Of a stretch of DNA of 64,000 bases, positions 34,708 through 42,679 are shown piece after piece. Source of the stretch: Pseudomonas corrugata. Its GTDB lineage: Bacteria > Pseudomonadota > Gammaproteobacteria > Pseudomonadales > Pseudomonadaceae. The stretch spans positions 496,001-560,000 of the forward strand of contig NZ_LHVK01000009.1 in NCBI RefSeq assembly GCF_001269905.1. The letters run 5' to 3'. A model generated the notes under the pieces. It saw only the letters and a list, made by a program, of their open reading frames with translations, had not been told where the DNA came from and did no database searches. How positions within the stretch are numbered: the stretch's first letter is position 1; each line of letters starts with the position of its first letter. The position numbers were made by a program, and so were the translations under genes.

Positions 34708-35739
34708 TCAGGTGCTCTCGCGAATCTTGAGCTCGAAGCCCATGTCCACCACGGGTTGGGCGATGCGATTGCCGGCCATCAACGTCAGCATCTGTTCGGC
34801 GGCACGACGGCCGATGGCCTCCCGTGGTGTGCTGATGCTGCTCAGGCGCGGCACCATGTGGGCCGAGGCGGGCAGGTCATTGAAACCGAGAACCGAGATC
34901 TGTTCGGGAATCCTGATGCCACAGCGCAAGGCTTCGAACAGGGCGCCATGGGCGAGGTCGTCGTTGCCAAAGAAGATCGCATCGACATCCGGGTGGCTGG
35001 CCAGCAGTTGCAGGAACAGTTCGCCACCCAGGCCCACCGATGACGGGCGCGGTGTCAGTAGTTCCAGATCCGGGTCGTACAGCCCGGCCTGCTGCAGGGC
35101 CCGGCGGAAGCCTTCGCCACGCAATAAAGTGCGCTGGTCCAGTTGTGCGCCGATGTAGGCCAGGCGCCTGCGACCACGGGAGATCAGGTGCTCGGCGGCC
35201 GTCTCGCCGGCTTTGAGCTGGGAAAAGCCGACGCAGTTGAGCCCCGCCCCAGAGTCCAGTTCCATCATGTAGACACACGGAATGTTGCTGGCCTCGATCA
35301 TGCGACGGGCGCTCTCGGTGCGATCGAAACCGGTCAGCAGCAGGCCTCGGGGCTGATAGGCCATGTAGTTGCGCAGCAGGTCTTCTTCTTCGTCCCGGGA
35401 GTAGTGATAGTTGCCGATCACCACTTCGAAGCCCTTGGGCCTCAAGACACGATGAATGGCTTCCAGGGTGTCGATGAACAGCAGGTTGGACAGCGACGGC
35501 ACCAACACCACCACCGAATGGCTCTGGGCCGAAGCCAGGGCGCGGGCGGCGGGGTTGACGACATAGTTGAGTTCCTGGGCCGCCTGTCGGACTTTTTCCA
35601 CCAGGTCAATGGCCACGGTACTGACGCCGCGCAGGGCTCGGGAGGCGGTGATAGGGCTGACACCGGCCAGGCGTGCGACTTCGTTGAGCGTAGGGCGACC
35701 GGTGGTGCGGGTATTCTTATCGTTCTTGTGGACGGTCAT
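34708..35739 (-). CDS. gntR: LacI-family gluconate repressor GntR
   Basis: 343 residues from ATG 35739 (MTVHKNDKNTRTTGRP); a TTG five codons upstream is less likely. N-terminal LacI helix-turn-helix and hinge (PTLNEVARLAGVSPITASRA then NYVVNPAARALAS), then a periplasmic-binding-protein-like effector domain (~70-335). Divergent from gntK and gntP, with GCGC-centred operators in front of gntR itself, gntK and gntP, so it should repress the gluconate genes and itself until gluconate or 6-phosphogluconate binds. Confidence 0.92.
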   Translation of the reverse strand: MTVHKNDKNTRTTGRPTLNEVARLAGVSPITASRALRGVSTVAIDLVEKVRQAAQELNYVVNPAARALASAQSHSVVVLVPSLSNLLFIDTLEAIHRVLRPKGFEVVIGNYHYSRDEEEDLLRNYMAYQPRGLLLTGFDRTESARRMIEASNIPCVYMMELDSGAGLNCVGFSQLKAGETAAEHLISRGRRRLAYIGAQLDQRTLLRGEGFRRALQQAGLYDPDLELLTPRPSSVGLGGELFLQLLASHPDVDAIFFGNDDLAHGALFEALRCGIRIPEQISVLGFNDLPASAHMVPRLSSISTPREAIGRRAAEQMLTLMAGNRIAQPVVDMGFELKIREST

Positions 35740-35771
35740 CAGGTGGCTTGCCAAACAAAAATCAAGGCACT

Positions 35772-35786
35772 AAGGTAGCGCTGTCT
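35772..35786. promoter_or_regulatory. GntR operator 1 (gntR promoter)
   Basis: AAGGTAGCGCTGTCT is a near-palindrome about AGCGCT, 33 bases upstream of the gntR ATG. The same 15-mer, differing at no more than two positions, occurs before gntK and gntP. Confidence 0.75.
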
Positions 35787-35922
35787 CGACGCGGCTGCAA
35801 ATGCGCGAGTGGGGTTTGCCTGAATCCCATCCGTTGGTGTCGCGGACGAAAAATGCTGCAACCACAAAAATGACAAGAAGGCGTCGGCAACTTCTGCTTT
35901 TGCTGCGGTGTCATAACTGGCA

Positions 35923-35937
35923 AAGGTAGCGCTGTCT
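35923..35937. promoter_or_regulatory. GntR operator 2 (gntK promoter)
   Basis: AAGGTAGCGCTGTCT is identical to operator 1, 17 bases upstream of the gntK ATG. Confidence 0.75.
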
Positions 35938-35954
35938 GCGCGCTGAGGTGTTAC

Positions 35955-36488
35955 ATGAACAATCCCATCACCGCCCTGGTCATCATGGGCGTTGCCGGTT
36001 GCGGCAAGACTTGCGTCAGCCAGGCCCTGTGCCAACTGAGCGGCGCCACCGCCATCGAAGGCGACACGTTCCACCCCGCGGCCAACATCCAGAAGATGAG
36101 CGCCGGTATTCCCCTGAACGACGACGACCGTGCCGGCTGGCTCGACAGCCTGTGCGACGAGTTGCGCCGTGTCGACGCCAAGGGCGAGCGCCCGGTGTTG
36201 ACTTGTTCGGCCCTCAAGCACAGTTATCGCGAACGTCTGCGCAGCGCCTTGCCTGGCCTGGGCTTCGTCTTCCTGGAGCTGACACCCGAGGTGGCGGCTG
36301 ACCGGGTTTCCCACCGCCCCGGCCATTTCATGCCCTCGACCCTGATCGACAGTCAGTTCGCCACCCTTGAATCTCCCGTCGGCGAGCCGTTGACCCTGGC
36401 CCTGGATGCGTCCAGCCATGACGTCGATGAGCTGGCTCGCCAGGCTTACACCTGGTGGGTGGAACATGGTCTGAAGCTGGCCAGTTGA
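35955..36488 (+). CDS. gntK: Gluconokinase
   Basis: 177 residues, GntK/IdnK family. Walker A MGVAGCGKTCVSQAL (11-25), EGDTFHPAANIQKM (substrate and lid, ~36-49), LTCSALKHSYRERLR (~78-92) and HRPGHFMPSTLIDSQFATLE (~122-141) are all family hallmarks. It phosphorylates gluconate to 6-phosphogluconate, which enters the Edd/Eda pathway encoded in this window. Preceded by a GntR operator and followed by gntP. Confidence 0.94.
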   Translation: MNNPITALVIMGVAGCGKTCVSQALCQLSGATAIEGDTFHPAANIQKMSAGIPLNDDDRAGWLDSLCDELRRVDAKGERPVLTCSALKHSYRERLRSALPGLGFVFLELTPEVAADRVSHRPGHFMPSTLIDSQFATLESPVGEPLTLALDASSHDVDELARQAYTWWVEHGLKLAS

Positions 36489-36510
36489 ATACCAAGCATT
36501 TTGCGTCAGA

Positions 36511-36525
36511 AAGATAGCGCTGTCC
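36511..36525. promoter_or_regulatory. GntR operator 3 (gntP promoter)
   Basis: AAGATAGCGCTGTCC is the third copy of the motif, 55 bases upstream of gntP, showing that gntP has its own regulated promoter. Confidence 0.72.
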
Positions 36526-36552
36526 CGGCGGCGTACAAATAACTGCTTCAAT

Positions 36553-36563
36553 AACAACAACAA
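36553..36563 (+). promoter_or_regulatory. Hfq/Crc CA motif at gntP
   Basis: AACAACAACAA directly precedes the CAGGAG ribosome site 17 bases before the gntP ATG, the strongest AANAANAA match in the window. Confidence 0.55.
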
Positions 36564-36580
36564 ATCAGGAGACACCTCCC

Positions 36581-37933
36581 ATGTTTGGCATGTCCCACGA
36601 GACGTTCCTACTGCTCGATGCAGTAGTCACGGTGATTGGACTCATCCTCCTCATCACCCAGTTCAAATTCCACCCCTTCATTGCCCTGACCATCGCTGCC
36701 GCGTTTCTCGGCCTGACGTCGGGCATGCCAATCGGCACCATCATCAAGGCCTTCCAGGACGGTTTTGGCGGCGTGCTGGGCTTCGTCGGAATTATCCTGG
36801 CCCTGGGCACCATGCTTGGCAAGATGATGGCCGAATCGGGCGGGGCCGATCAGATCGCCCAGACTCTGATCCGTGCCTTCGGCAAGGACAAGGTGCAGTG
36901 GGCCATGATGTTCGCCGCGTTCCTGGTGGGTATCCCGCTGTTCTTCGAAATCGGTTTCGTGCTGCTGATCCCGCTGGTGTTCATCGTGGCTCGTCGTACC
37001 GGTGTGTCGATCATCAAGATCGGCATCCCGCTGCTCGCCGGCCTGTCCGCAGTGCACGGCCTGGTGCCGCCGCATCCAGGACCGCTGCTGGCCATCGGCG
37101 TGTTCGGTGCCGACATCGGCAAGACCATTCTCTATGGTCTGATCGTCGCGTTGCCGACCGCCATCATTGCCGGTCCGATTTTCGGTACGTTCATCGCCAA
37201 GCACATCCCCGGCCACGCCAATCAGGAACTGCTCGATCAATTGGCCCGTGAGCCCGAGGCCAAGGAGCTTCCGAGCTTCGGCATTACCCTGGTCACCGTG
37301 CTGCTGCCGGTGTTCCTGATGCTGCTCAAGACCTTTGCCGATGTGGTGCTGCCGGACGGCAACATCTTCCGCACCTTCATGGACCTGATCGGCCACCCGA
37401 TCTCGGCACTGTTGCTGGCCTTGCTGCTGTCGCTGTACACCTTCGGCCATCGCCAGGGCATCGGTTCCAACCAGATTCTGAAGTTGCTCGACGCGAGCCT
37501 GGCGCCGACTGCCGCGATCATCCTGATCATCGGTGCCGGTGGTGGTTTCAAGCAGATGCTGGTGACCAGTGGCGTGGGTGACGTGATCGGCCATATGGCC
37601 GTGAGCGCGCAGATTTCACCGATCCTGCTGGCCTGGCTGGTCGCGGCGGTGATTCGTATCGCCACCGGCTCGGCCACCGTCGCAACCATTACCGGTGCGG
37701 GCATCGTGGTACCCGTGGTAGGGATGATTCCGGGCGTAAACCGTGAACTGCTGGTGCTGGCGACCGGTGCCGGTTCGTTGATTCTGTCTCATGTCAACGA
37801 CGCGGGCTTCTGGCTGGTCAAGCAGTACTTCAACATGACCGTGGCCGAAACCTTCAAGACCTGGACGGCAATGGAAACCATCCTGTCGGTGGTGGGGTTG
37901 GTCTTTATCCTGTTGCTGTCGCTGGTAGTCTAA
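36581..37933 (+). CDS. gntP: GntP-family gluconate:H+ symporter
   Basis: 450 residues with ~12-14 membrane segments. Family features are ALTIAAAFLGLTSGMPIG, GFGGVLGFVGIILALGTMLG (~60-80), HGLVPPHPGPLLA (~148-160) and the late HVNDAGFWLVKQYFNMT. It imports gluconate across the inner membrane. Own operator and CA motif upstream; ribosome site CAGGAG. Follows gntK by 92 bases. Confidence 0.93.
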   Translation: MFGMSHETFLLLDAVVTVIGLILLITQFKFHPFIALTIAAAFLGLTSGMPIGTIIKAFQDGFGGVLGFVGIILALGTMLGKMMAESGGADQIAQTLIRAFGKDKVQWAMMFAAFLVGIPLFFEIGFVLLIPLVFIVARRTGVSIIKIGIPLLAGLSAVHGLVPPHPGPLLAIGVFGADIGKTILYGLIVALPTAIIAGPIFGTFIAKHIPGHANQELLDQLAREPEAKELPSFGITLVTVLLPVFLMLLKTFADVVLPDGNIFRTFMDLIGHPISALLLALLLSLYTFGHRQGIGSNQILKLLDASLAPTAAIILIIGAGGGFKQMLVTSGVGDVIGHMAVSAQISPILLAWLVAAVIRIATGSATVATITGAGIVVPVVGMIPGVNRELLVLATGAGSLILSHVNDAGFWLVKQYFNMTVAETFKTWTAMETILSVVGLVFILLLSLVV

Positions 37934-37950
37934 AGGTCCGGCATAAACGA

Positions 37951-38040
37951 CTGTGGGAGCGAGCCTGCTCGCGATGACGGTATGTCAGTCAGCATCAATG
38001 CAACTGACCCACCGCTATCGCGAGCAGGCTCGCTCCCACA
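37951..38040. repeat. REPIN
   Basis: TGTGGGAGCGAGCCTGCTCG and CGAGCAGGCTCGCTCCCACA in inverted orientation between convergent genes. Confidence 0.92.
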
Positions 38041-38052
38041 TTGGGTTTTGTA

Positions 38053-39270
38053 TCAGGCGTTGGTCTTGCCGACCAACCCATCCGCCCGGAACATCGCCCG
38101 GATCCCACGTACAGCCTGGCGGATCCGGTCCTGGTTCTCGATCAGCGCAAAGCGCACATGATCATCCCCGTACTCCCCGAACCCTACTCCCGGCGAGACG
38201 CAGACCTTGGCTTCGGCCAACAGCTTCTTGGCAAACTCCAGTGAGCCCAGGTGGGCATAGGCCTCGGGAATCTTCGCCCAGGCGTACATCGACGCCTTGG
38301 GGTTTTCCACCATCCAGCCCAGTTCATGCAGGCCCTTGACCAGCACATTGCGACGCTGGCGGTACTGCTCGGCGATGTCGCGCACGCATTGCTGATCGCC
38401 TTCCAATGCGGCGATAGCGGCCACCTGCAATGGGGTGAAAGTGCCATAGTCGTGGTAGCTTTTGATCCGCGCCAGGGCGCTGACCAATTCCGGGTTACCG
38501 ACCATGAAACCGATGCGCCAGCCAGCCATGTTGTAGCTCTTGGACAGGGTGAAGAACTCCACCGCAATGTCTTTCGCGCCGGGTACCTGCATGATCGATG
38601 GTGCTTTCCAGCCGTCATAGACGATGTCGGCATAGGCCAGGTCGTGGATCACCAGCACGTCGTACTGCTTGGCCAGGGCAATGACCCGCTCGAAGAAGTC
38701 CAGCTCCACGCACTGGGCGGTGGGGTTGGACGGGAAGCCCAGGATCATCATCTTCGGCTTGGGAATCGAACCGCGAATGGCTCGCTCCAGCTCGTCGAAG
38801 AAATCCACCCCCGGTATCAGCGGCACCGAGCGCACCTGGGCGCCGGCGATCACTGCGCCGTAGATGTGGATCGGGTAGCTGGGGTTGGGCACCAATACTG
38901 TGTCGCCCTGGTCCAGGGTCGCCAGCATCAGGTGTGCCAGGCCTTCCTTGGAGCCGATGGTGACAATGGCTTCGCTTTCAGGATCGATGTCCACCTCGTA
39001 GCGGTCCTTGTACCAGCGCGAAATGGCGCGGCGCAGGCGCGGGATGCCTTTGGAGGTGGAGTATCCATGGGTGTCTTCACGCTGGGCGACGGTGACCAGT
39101 TTTTCCACGATGTGTGGGGGCGTGGCGCCGTCGGGGTTACCCATGCTCAAGTCGATGATGTCTTCGCCGCGCCGACGCGCAGCCATCTTCAGCTCGGCAG
39201 TGATATTGAATACGTAAGGGGGGAGTCGATCGATGCGCGCAAAGCGGCGCGGCGAACCTTGTTCGGCCAT
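38053..39270 (-). CDS. alaC: AlaC-type alanine/glutamate transaminase
   Basis: 405 residues from ATG 39270 (MAEQGSPRRFARIDRLPPYV); upstream in-frame starts add residues without family similarity. Class I/II aminotransferase: PLP lysine in TLSKSYNMAGWRIGF, cofactor Asp in VIHDLAYADIVYDGW, and SNPTAQCVE. It makes alanine from pyruvate with glutamate as amino donor in the AlaC branch. The upstream divergent gene encodes a LysE-type exporter. Substrate preference is inferred from the branch. Confidence 0.85.
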   Translation of the reverse strand: MAEQGSPRRFARIDRLPPYVFNITAELKMAARRRGEDIIDLSMGNPDGATPPHIVEKLVTVAQREDTHGYSTSKGIPRLRRAISRWYKDRYEVDIDPESEAIVTIGSKEGLAHLMLATLDQGDTVLVPNPSYPIHIYGAVIAGAQVRSVPLIPGVDFFDELERAIRGSIPKPKMMILGFPSNPTAQCVELDFFERVIALAKQYDVLVIHDLAYADIVYDGWKAPSIMQVPGAKDIAVEFFTLSKSYNMAGWRIGFMVGNPELVSALARIKSYHDYGTFTPLQVAAIAALEGDQQCVRDIAEQYRQRRNVLVKGLHELGWMVENPKASMYAWAKIPEAYAHLGSLEFAKKLLAEAKVCVSPGVGFGEYGDDHVRFALIENQDRIRQAVRGIRAMFRADGLVGKTNA

Positions 39271-39461
39271 TGTTGCCTCGAGATACGTGAGCGCCCGGAA
39301 CCGTCCGAGCGACGTTGGCCACTGCGGTGGCCTGCGGCGCAAGATAATGGCCGCCATGGCCGCTTGTCCAGTGGCGGCCCACAACTATTTTCGACGACAC
39401 TGTCGACCCGTCCGTGGAATGCGTGCGGACTGCTCAATTCGCCATACCCAACCCGAACGGA

Positions 39462-40130
39462 ATGATGATGGAATTTTCCAGCGGTTTTTTGCTGAGTCTC
39501 TCCCTGTGCCTGGACATCGGCATCGCCAATATTGCGATGATCACGCTCGCCATGCAGCGTGGCTATTTCCAGGGTTTCGCCTTGGGGCTGGGGACCTGTG
39601 TGGGGGACCTGGTCTACGCAGTGCTGGCCTTGGCCGGCATGACGGTGTTGCTGCAATACGAAACGGTGCGCTGGGTGCTGTGGATTGGCGGTTCCGTCCT
39701 GTTGCTGTACTTCGCGGCGAAAATGGTTCATTCAGCGATTTACCACGGCGCAGTGCTGGAGCAGACGGGCGAGGTACAGGGCAACTCCTCTGGCCAGGAA
39801 TTCCTGCGCGGGATCTTCCTGGCCATGTCATCCCCCAGCGCCATCCTCTGGTTCGCGGCCGTGGGCGGTACGCTTATCGCCCGCTCCGGGGGTGGCACCG
39901 TGCTCAGCTCGGTACTTTTCCTCGGTGGTTTCCTCAGCGCCGGACTGTTGTGGAGTGCCGGCCTGTGCCTGGCGGCGACCCAGGGTGGAAAATTATTGGG
40001 GGATAAATTGCTGCGTTATTCCTATTGGGCATCCGCTGCGATCTTCTGTTATTTCGCTGTTTACGTGATCGTTTCTGGCTATAACGAGTTTGTAGGGGCT
40101 TCTGGAGCGACGCTGGTTCCTGGGGCCTGA
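39462..40130 (+). CDS. LysE/RhtB-family amino-acid exporter
   Basis: 222 residues from the first of three tandem ATG codons (39462, 39465, 39468); the choice is uncertain. Six hydrophobic segments and the family start FLLSLSLCLDIGIANIAMIT with the conserved MSSPSAILWFAA segment (~133-144) mark a LysE/RhtB exporter. It departs from the more usual GPN motif at the N-terminus (DIGIAN). Exported amino acid not predictable. Divergent from alaC across 191 bases. Confidence 0.8.
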   Translation: MMMEFSSGFLLSLSLCLDIGIANIAMITLAMQRGYFQGFALGLGTCVGDLVYAVLALAGMTVLLQYETVRWVLWIGGSVLLLYFAAKMVHSAIYHGAVLEQTGEVQGNSSGQEFLRGIFLAMSSPSAILWFAAVGGTLIARSGGGTVLSSVLFLGGFLSAGLLWSAGLCLAATQGGKLLGDKLLRYSYWASAAIFCYFAVYVIVSGYNEFVGASGATLVPGA

Positions 40131-40209
40131 TAAGTGAAACGGCCCTGGCAATCATGGTTTGGCTTCTATACTGCCAGACCCGACCTCATGATTTGCGGAG
40201 TGTTGACGC

Positions 40210-40698
40210 ATGGAAAAGCCCCAACGCGATTACACAGCCGAGCCACGCTTCGAACACGGAAACTTTCACCTTATCGCCGGTTTTGGCGGTCGTTTCACTC
40301 AGGTGACCGCCCAGGAGATTCCCCTGCTCTGGGAAAAGTTCCTGCCCTGGCTCGGCAACGTGCCAGGGCAGAAAAGCGAAGTCACCTACGGTGTGTGTTG
40401 CAACCCGGACGGCCAGGGCGGGTTCGAATACATCGCCGGGGTGGAGATCAGTCGACTCGATGATCTGCCGGAACAATACCGCTGGATCGAAATCCAGCCC
40501 GCTCACTATGCGGTGTTCGAACACCGTGGGCCATTGAAAACCCTGCCGGACACCTTTCACTACATCTGGAATGTCTGGTTGCCTCAATCGGGTCACGAGG
40601 CCGCGGACGCTCCTGAGTTCGAACGCTACAGCGAAGATTTCAACCCCAGGACCAGCGAGGGCACGCTGGAGATCTGGATACCGCTCAAACGTCGGTAG
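40210..40698 (+). CDS. GyrI-like/AraC effector-binding-domain protein
   Basis: 162 residues. A stand-alone GyrI/Rob-type small-molecule binding domain (PF06445-like) with the core FEYIAGVEISRLDDLPEQYR and WIEIQPAHYAVFEHRG and the ending FNPRTSEGTLEIWIPLKRR. No DNA-binding part. Members bind drugs or inhibit gyrase (SbmC). Its last 14 bases overlap the convergent GNAT gene. Confidence 0.85.
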   Translation: MEKPQRDYTAEPRFEHGNFHLIAGFGGRFTQVTAQEIPLLWEKFLPWLGNVPGQKSEVTYGVCCNPDGQGGFEYIAGVEISRLDDLPEQYRWIEIQPAHYAVFEHRGPLKTLPDTFHYIWNVWLPQSGHEAADAPEFERYSEDFNPRTSEGTLEIWIPLKRR

Positions 40699-41188
40699 AG
40701 CCCGGGAGCATCAAGCCCATCCGCCGCTCATAACCGATGCGGCCCTTATAGGCCTCGCCACAGTCAACCCAGCCCATTTGGGTATACAGGCCGATGGCCG
40801 ATTCGTTACCGGCATCGACCGAGAGCTCCAACCCCCTGATTTCCGGCCAGGCCGCACGTGCCACGGCGGGCAGTGCCTGCAGGCAGGCCCTGCCGTGGCC
40901 CTTGCCCTGGGCCCGGTGATCGACCTGCAGGGCATGCAGGGTCGCGCTGTGTTCATCGGCCCAGGCGGGTAGCACGGGCGGACGTTTGAGCAACAGGAAC
41001 GCCACCGGCGCGCCTTCGACCAGCAACGCAAAACCCTTGACTCCCGGGCAGGGCCGGGACAGCAGCATGTGCAGTGCACCATGGATATCTCCGGCGAACC
41101 GTACCTGTTCGGGAAGGATCTCGATGGCCTCCACCTGTTGGCGCTGGACAGCGTTCAGATGTTCGTAGGCGACAAGTTGAGCAGTCAA
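40685..41188 (-). CDS. GNAT-family N-acetyltransferase
   Basis: 167 residues if it starts at TTG 41188 (MTAQLVAYEHLNAVQ), the point where family-like sequence begins; the frame is open further upstream but without convincing similarity and no ATG is close. The acetyl-CoA site is HALQVDHRAQGKGHGRACLQ and the C-terminal part SAIGLYTQMGWVDCGE is typical of GNAT enzymes. Acceptor unknown. Tail-to-tail overlap of 14 bases with the GyrI-like gene means the two mRNAs are complementary at their ends. Confidence 0.72.
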   Translation of the reverse strand: MTAQLVAYEHLNAVQRQQVEAIEILPEQVRFAGDIHGALHMLLSRPCPGVKGFALLVEGAPVAFLLLKRPPVLPAWADEHSATLHALQVDHRAQGKGHGRACLQALPAVARAAWPEIRGLELSVDAGNESAIGLYTQMGWVDCGEAYKGRIGYERRMGLMLPGSTDV

Positions 41189-41266
41189 AGTAACGTCCGT
41201 TGTCCGCCGGCAGGATGAGGGCTGGATTCTAGCGAACTTTCTTTCTTGAATTATTTTTATCCGGGA

Positions 41267-41293
41267 TGTCGATTCGTTGTTCCCCGGGACGAC
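41267..41293 (+). promoter_or_regulatory. Candidate ECF42-type promoter
   Basis: TGTCGA (41267-41272), 17 bases, then CGAC (41290-41293), ending 37 bases before the ATG at 41331. This matches, from memory, the TGTCGA / CGA(T)C promoter motif described for ECF42 sigma factors in Streptomyces. An ECF42-type sigma gene is the last gene of the unit downstream. Confidence 0.55.
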
Positions 41294-41330
41294 AAAGGGG
41301 GTCTTCAACAAGAAACTGTGGAGAATCACC

Positions 41331-41765
41331 ATGAATACCCAAGCCACCGAAACCGAAATCCAGGCCCTGATCGACACCTATCGCCAGGCCGTAATGGCCA
41401 AGGACGTTGAGAAAGTCATGGCGCTCTATGCCGACGACATCGTCTCGTTCGATGCCATCCAGGCCTTGCAATTCAAAGGCAAGGTTGCCTATCGCGCCCA
41501 TTGGCAGGCCTGTATGGAAATGTGCCCCGGCCCGCACAAGTTCGACTTCCATCAGGTCAAAATCAACGTGGCGGACAGCATTGCCTTCGCTCATTGGCTA
41601 GCCTATTGCGGCGGCACCAACGACAAGGGCGAAGAACAGGCGTGCTGGATGCGCGTGACGGCCTGCTATCAACGTGTGGCGGGACAGTGGAAGATCGTCC
41701 ATGAACACTGGTCGGCACCGTTCGATCCGATGGCGGGCACGGCGATCTTCGATCTTCAGCCCTGA
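41331..41765 (+). CDS. NTF2-like (SnoaL/YybH-type) protein
   Basis: 144 residues from ATG 41331. The start DTYRQAVMAKDVEKVMALYADDIVSFDAI is the common beginning of ketosteroid-isomerase-like NTF2 folds (split here at YADD, ~37), with later HEHWSAPFDP (~123-132). Catalytic role unknown; such proteins often bind or isomerise small hydrophobic molecules. First gene after the candidate ECF42 promoter and followed 65 bases later by the DGPF gene, so it may belong to the ECF42 regulon. Confidence 0.82.
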   Translation: MNTQATETEIQALIDTYRQAVMAKDVEKVMALYADDIVSFDAIQALQFKGKVAYRAHWQACMEMCPGPHKFDFHQVKINVADSIAFAHWLAYCGGTNDKGEEQACWMRVTACYQRVAGQWKIVHEHWSAPFDPMAGTAIFDLQP

Positions 41766-41830
41766 TCGTCGTTTTTCGCCACCTCGTCCTTCTGCCGTCA
41801 TAGTTGACGCGTTCGATCCCGGAGTTTTCC

Positions 41831-42175
41831 ATGAAGTACTTATGCCTGGTGTATAGCAACGAACAAACGCTGCACAACTCGCCCGACAGTCCGGAGGACG
41901 CCGAGTGCATGGCCTACGCTGAGTCGATCCAGGGCAGCGGGCGAATGATCGCCGCCGAGGCCCTGGAGTCGGTGCAGACCGCGACCACCGTGCGCATGCG
42001 CGGCGGCAAGCTGTCGATCACCGACGGGCCGTTCGCCGAAACCAAGGAGCAACTGGCGGGCTTCTACCTGATCGACGCCAAGGACTTGAACGAGGCCATT
42101 CAGGTCGCCGGCAACATTCCGGCGGCCCGGGTCGGTTGTGTCGAAGTCCGACCAGTGCGCCAATTGAACCCCTGA
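41831..42175 (+). CDS. DGPF/YCII-domain protein
   Basis: 114 residues from ATG 41831 (MKYLCLVYSNEQ). The motif ITDGPFAETKEQLAGFYLID (~66-85) contains the DGPF signature that names the family of YCII-like proteins linked to ECF42 sigma factors. The role is unknown; a small dimeric alpha/beta fold is expected. Followed 27 bases later by the SRPBCC gene in the same direction. Confidence 0.9.
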   Translation: MKYLCLVYSNEQTLHNSPDSPEDAECMAYAESIQGSGRMIAAEALESVQTATTVRMRGGKLSITDGPFAETKEQLAGFYLIDAKDLNEAIQVAGNIPAARVGCVEVRPVRQLNP

Positions 42176-42202
42176 ACAACAATCACAAACAGGATTCGAT
42201 TC

Positions 42203-42679
42203 ATGAACTTCACACCTGCTGCTTTCGAGTTGTCCATCAGCCGGCTGATCGATGCCCCGCGCCAGAAGATCTTCCGTGCCTGGACCGAGCCGGCCCTGCT
42301 GGTCCAGTGGTGGGGCCCCCATGGCATGACCACGCCGGAATGCGAAATGGACCTGTGGGTCGGCGGTCAGTTTCGCACTCTGATGCGTGCGCCTGACGGC
42401 AGTGAGTACCCGACCATGGGGGTGTTCCTGGAAATTGTCGCCCCCCGGCGGCTGGTATTCACCGACGCGTTCATGCCCGGCTGGGTGCCCTCCGGCAAGG
42501 CCTTCATGACCGCTGAAGTGGTGCTTGAAGAGGAGGGCGGCAAAACCCGCTACACCGCTCGTGCCCTGCACTGGAACGAAGAGGATCGGCAGGCCCACGA
42601 GGCCATGGGTTTTCATGACGGCTGGGGGCAGAGCCTGGATCGGCTCGAAGCGCTGGTCACCCAAGGCATGCCTGACTGA
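42203..42679 (+). CDS. SRPBCC/AHSA1-domain protein
   Basis: 158 residues. RLIDAPRQKIFRAWTEPALL (~13-32) followed by WWGPHGMTTPECEMDLWVGG and the ending WGQSLDRLEALV give the START-like AHSA1 fold, with a hydrophobic ligand cavity. Ligand unknown. The stop TGA shares its last base with the sigma-factor ATG, so the two are translationally coupled and belong to one ECF42-type operon. Confidence 0.88.
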   Translation: MNFTPAAFELSISRLIDAPRQKIFRAWTEPALLVQWWGPHGMTTPECEMDLWVGGQFRTLMRAPDGSEYPTMGVFLEIVAPRRLVFTDAFMPGWVPSGKAFMTAEVVLEEEGGKTRYTARALHWNEEDRQAHEAMGFHDGWGQSLDRLEALVTQGMPD

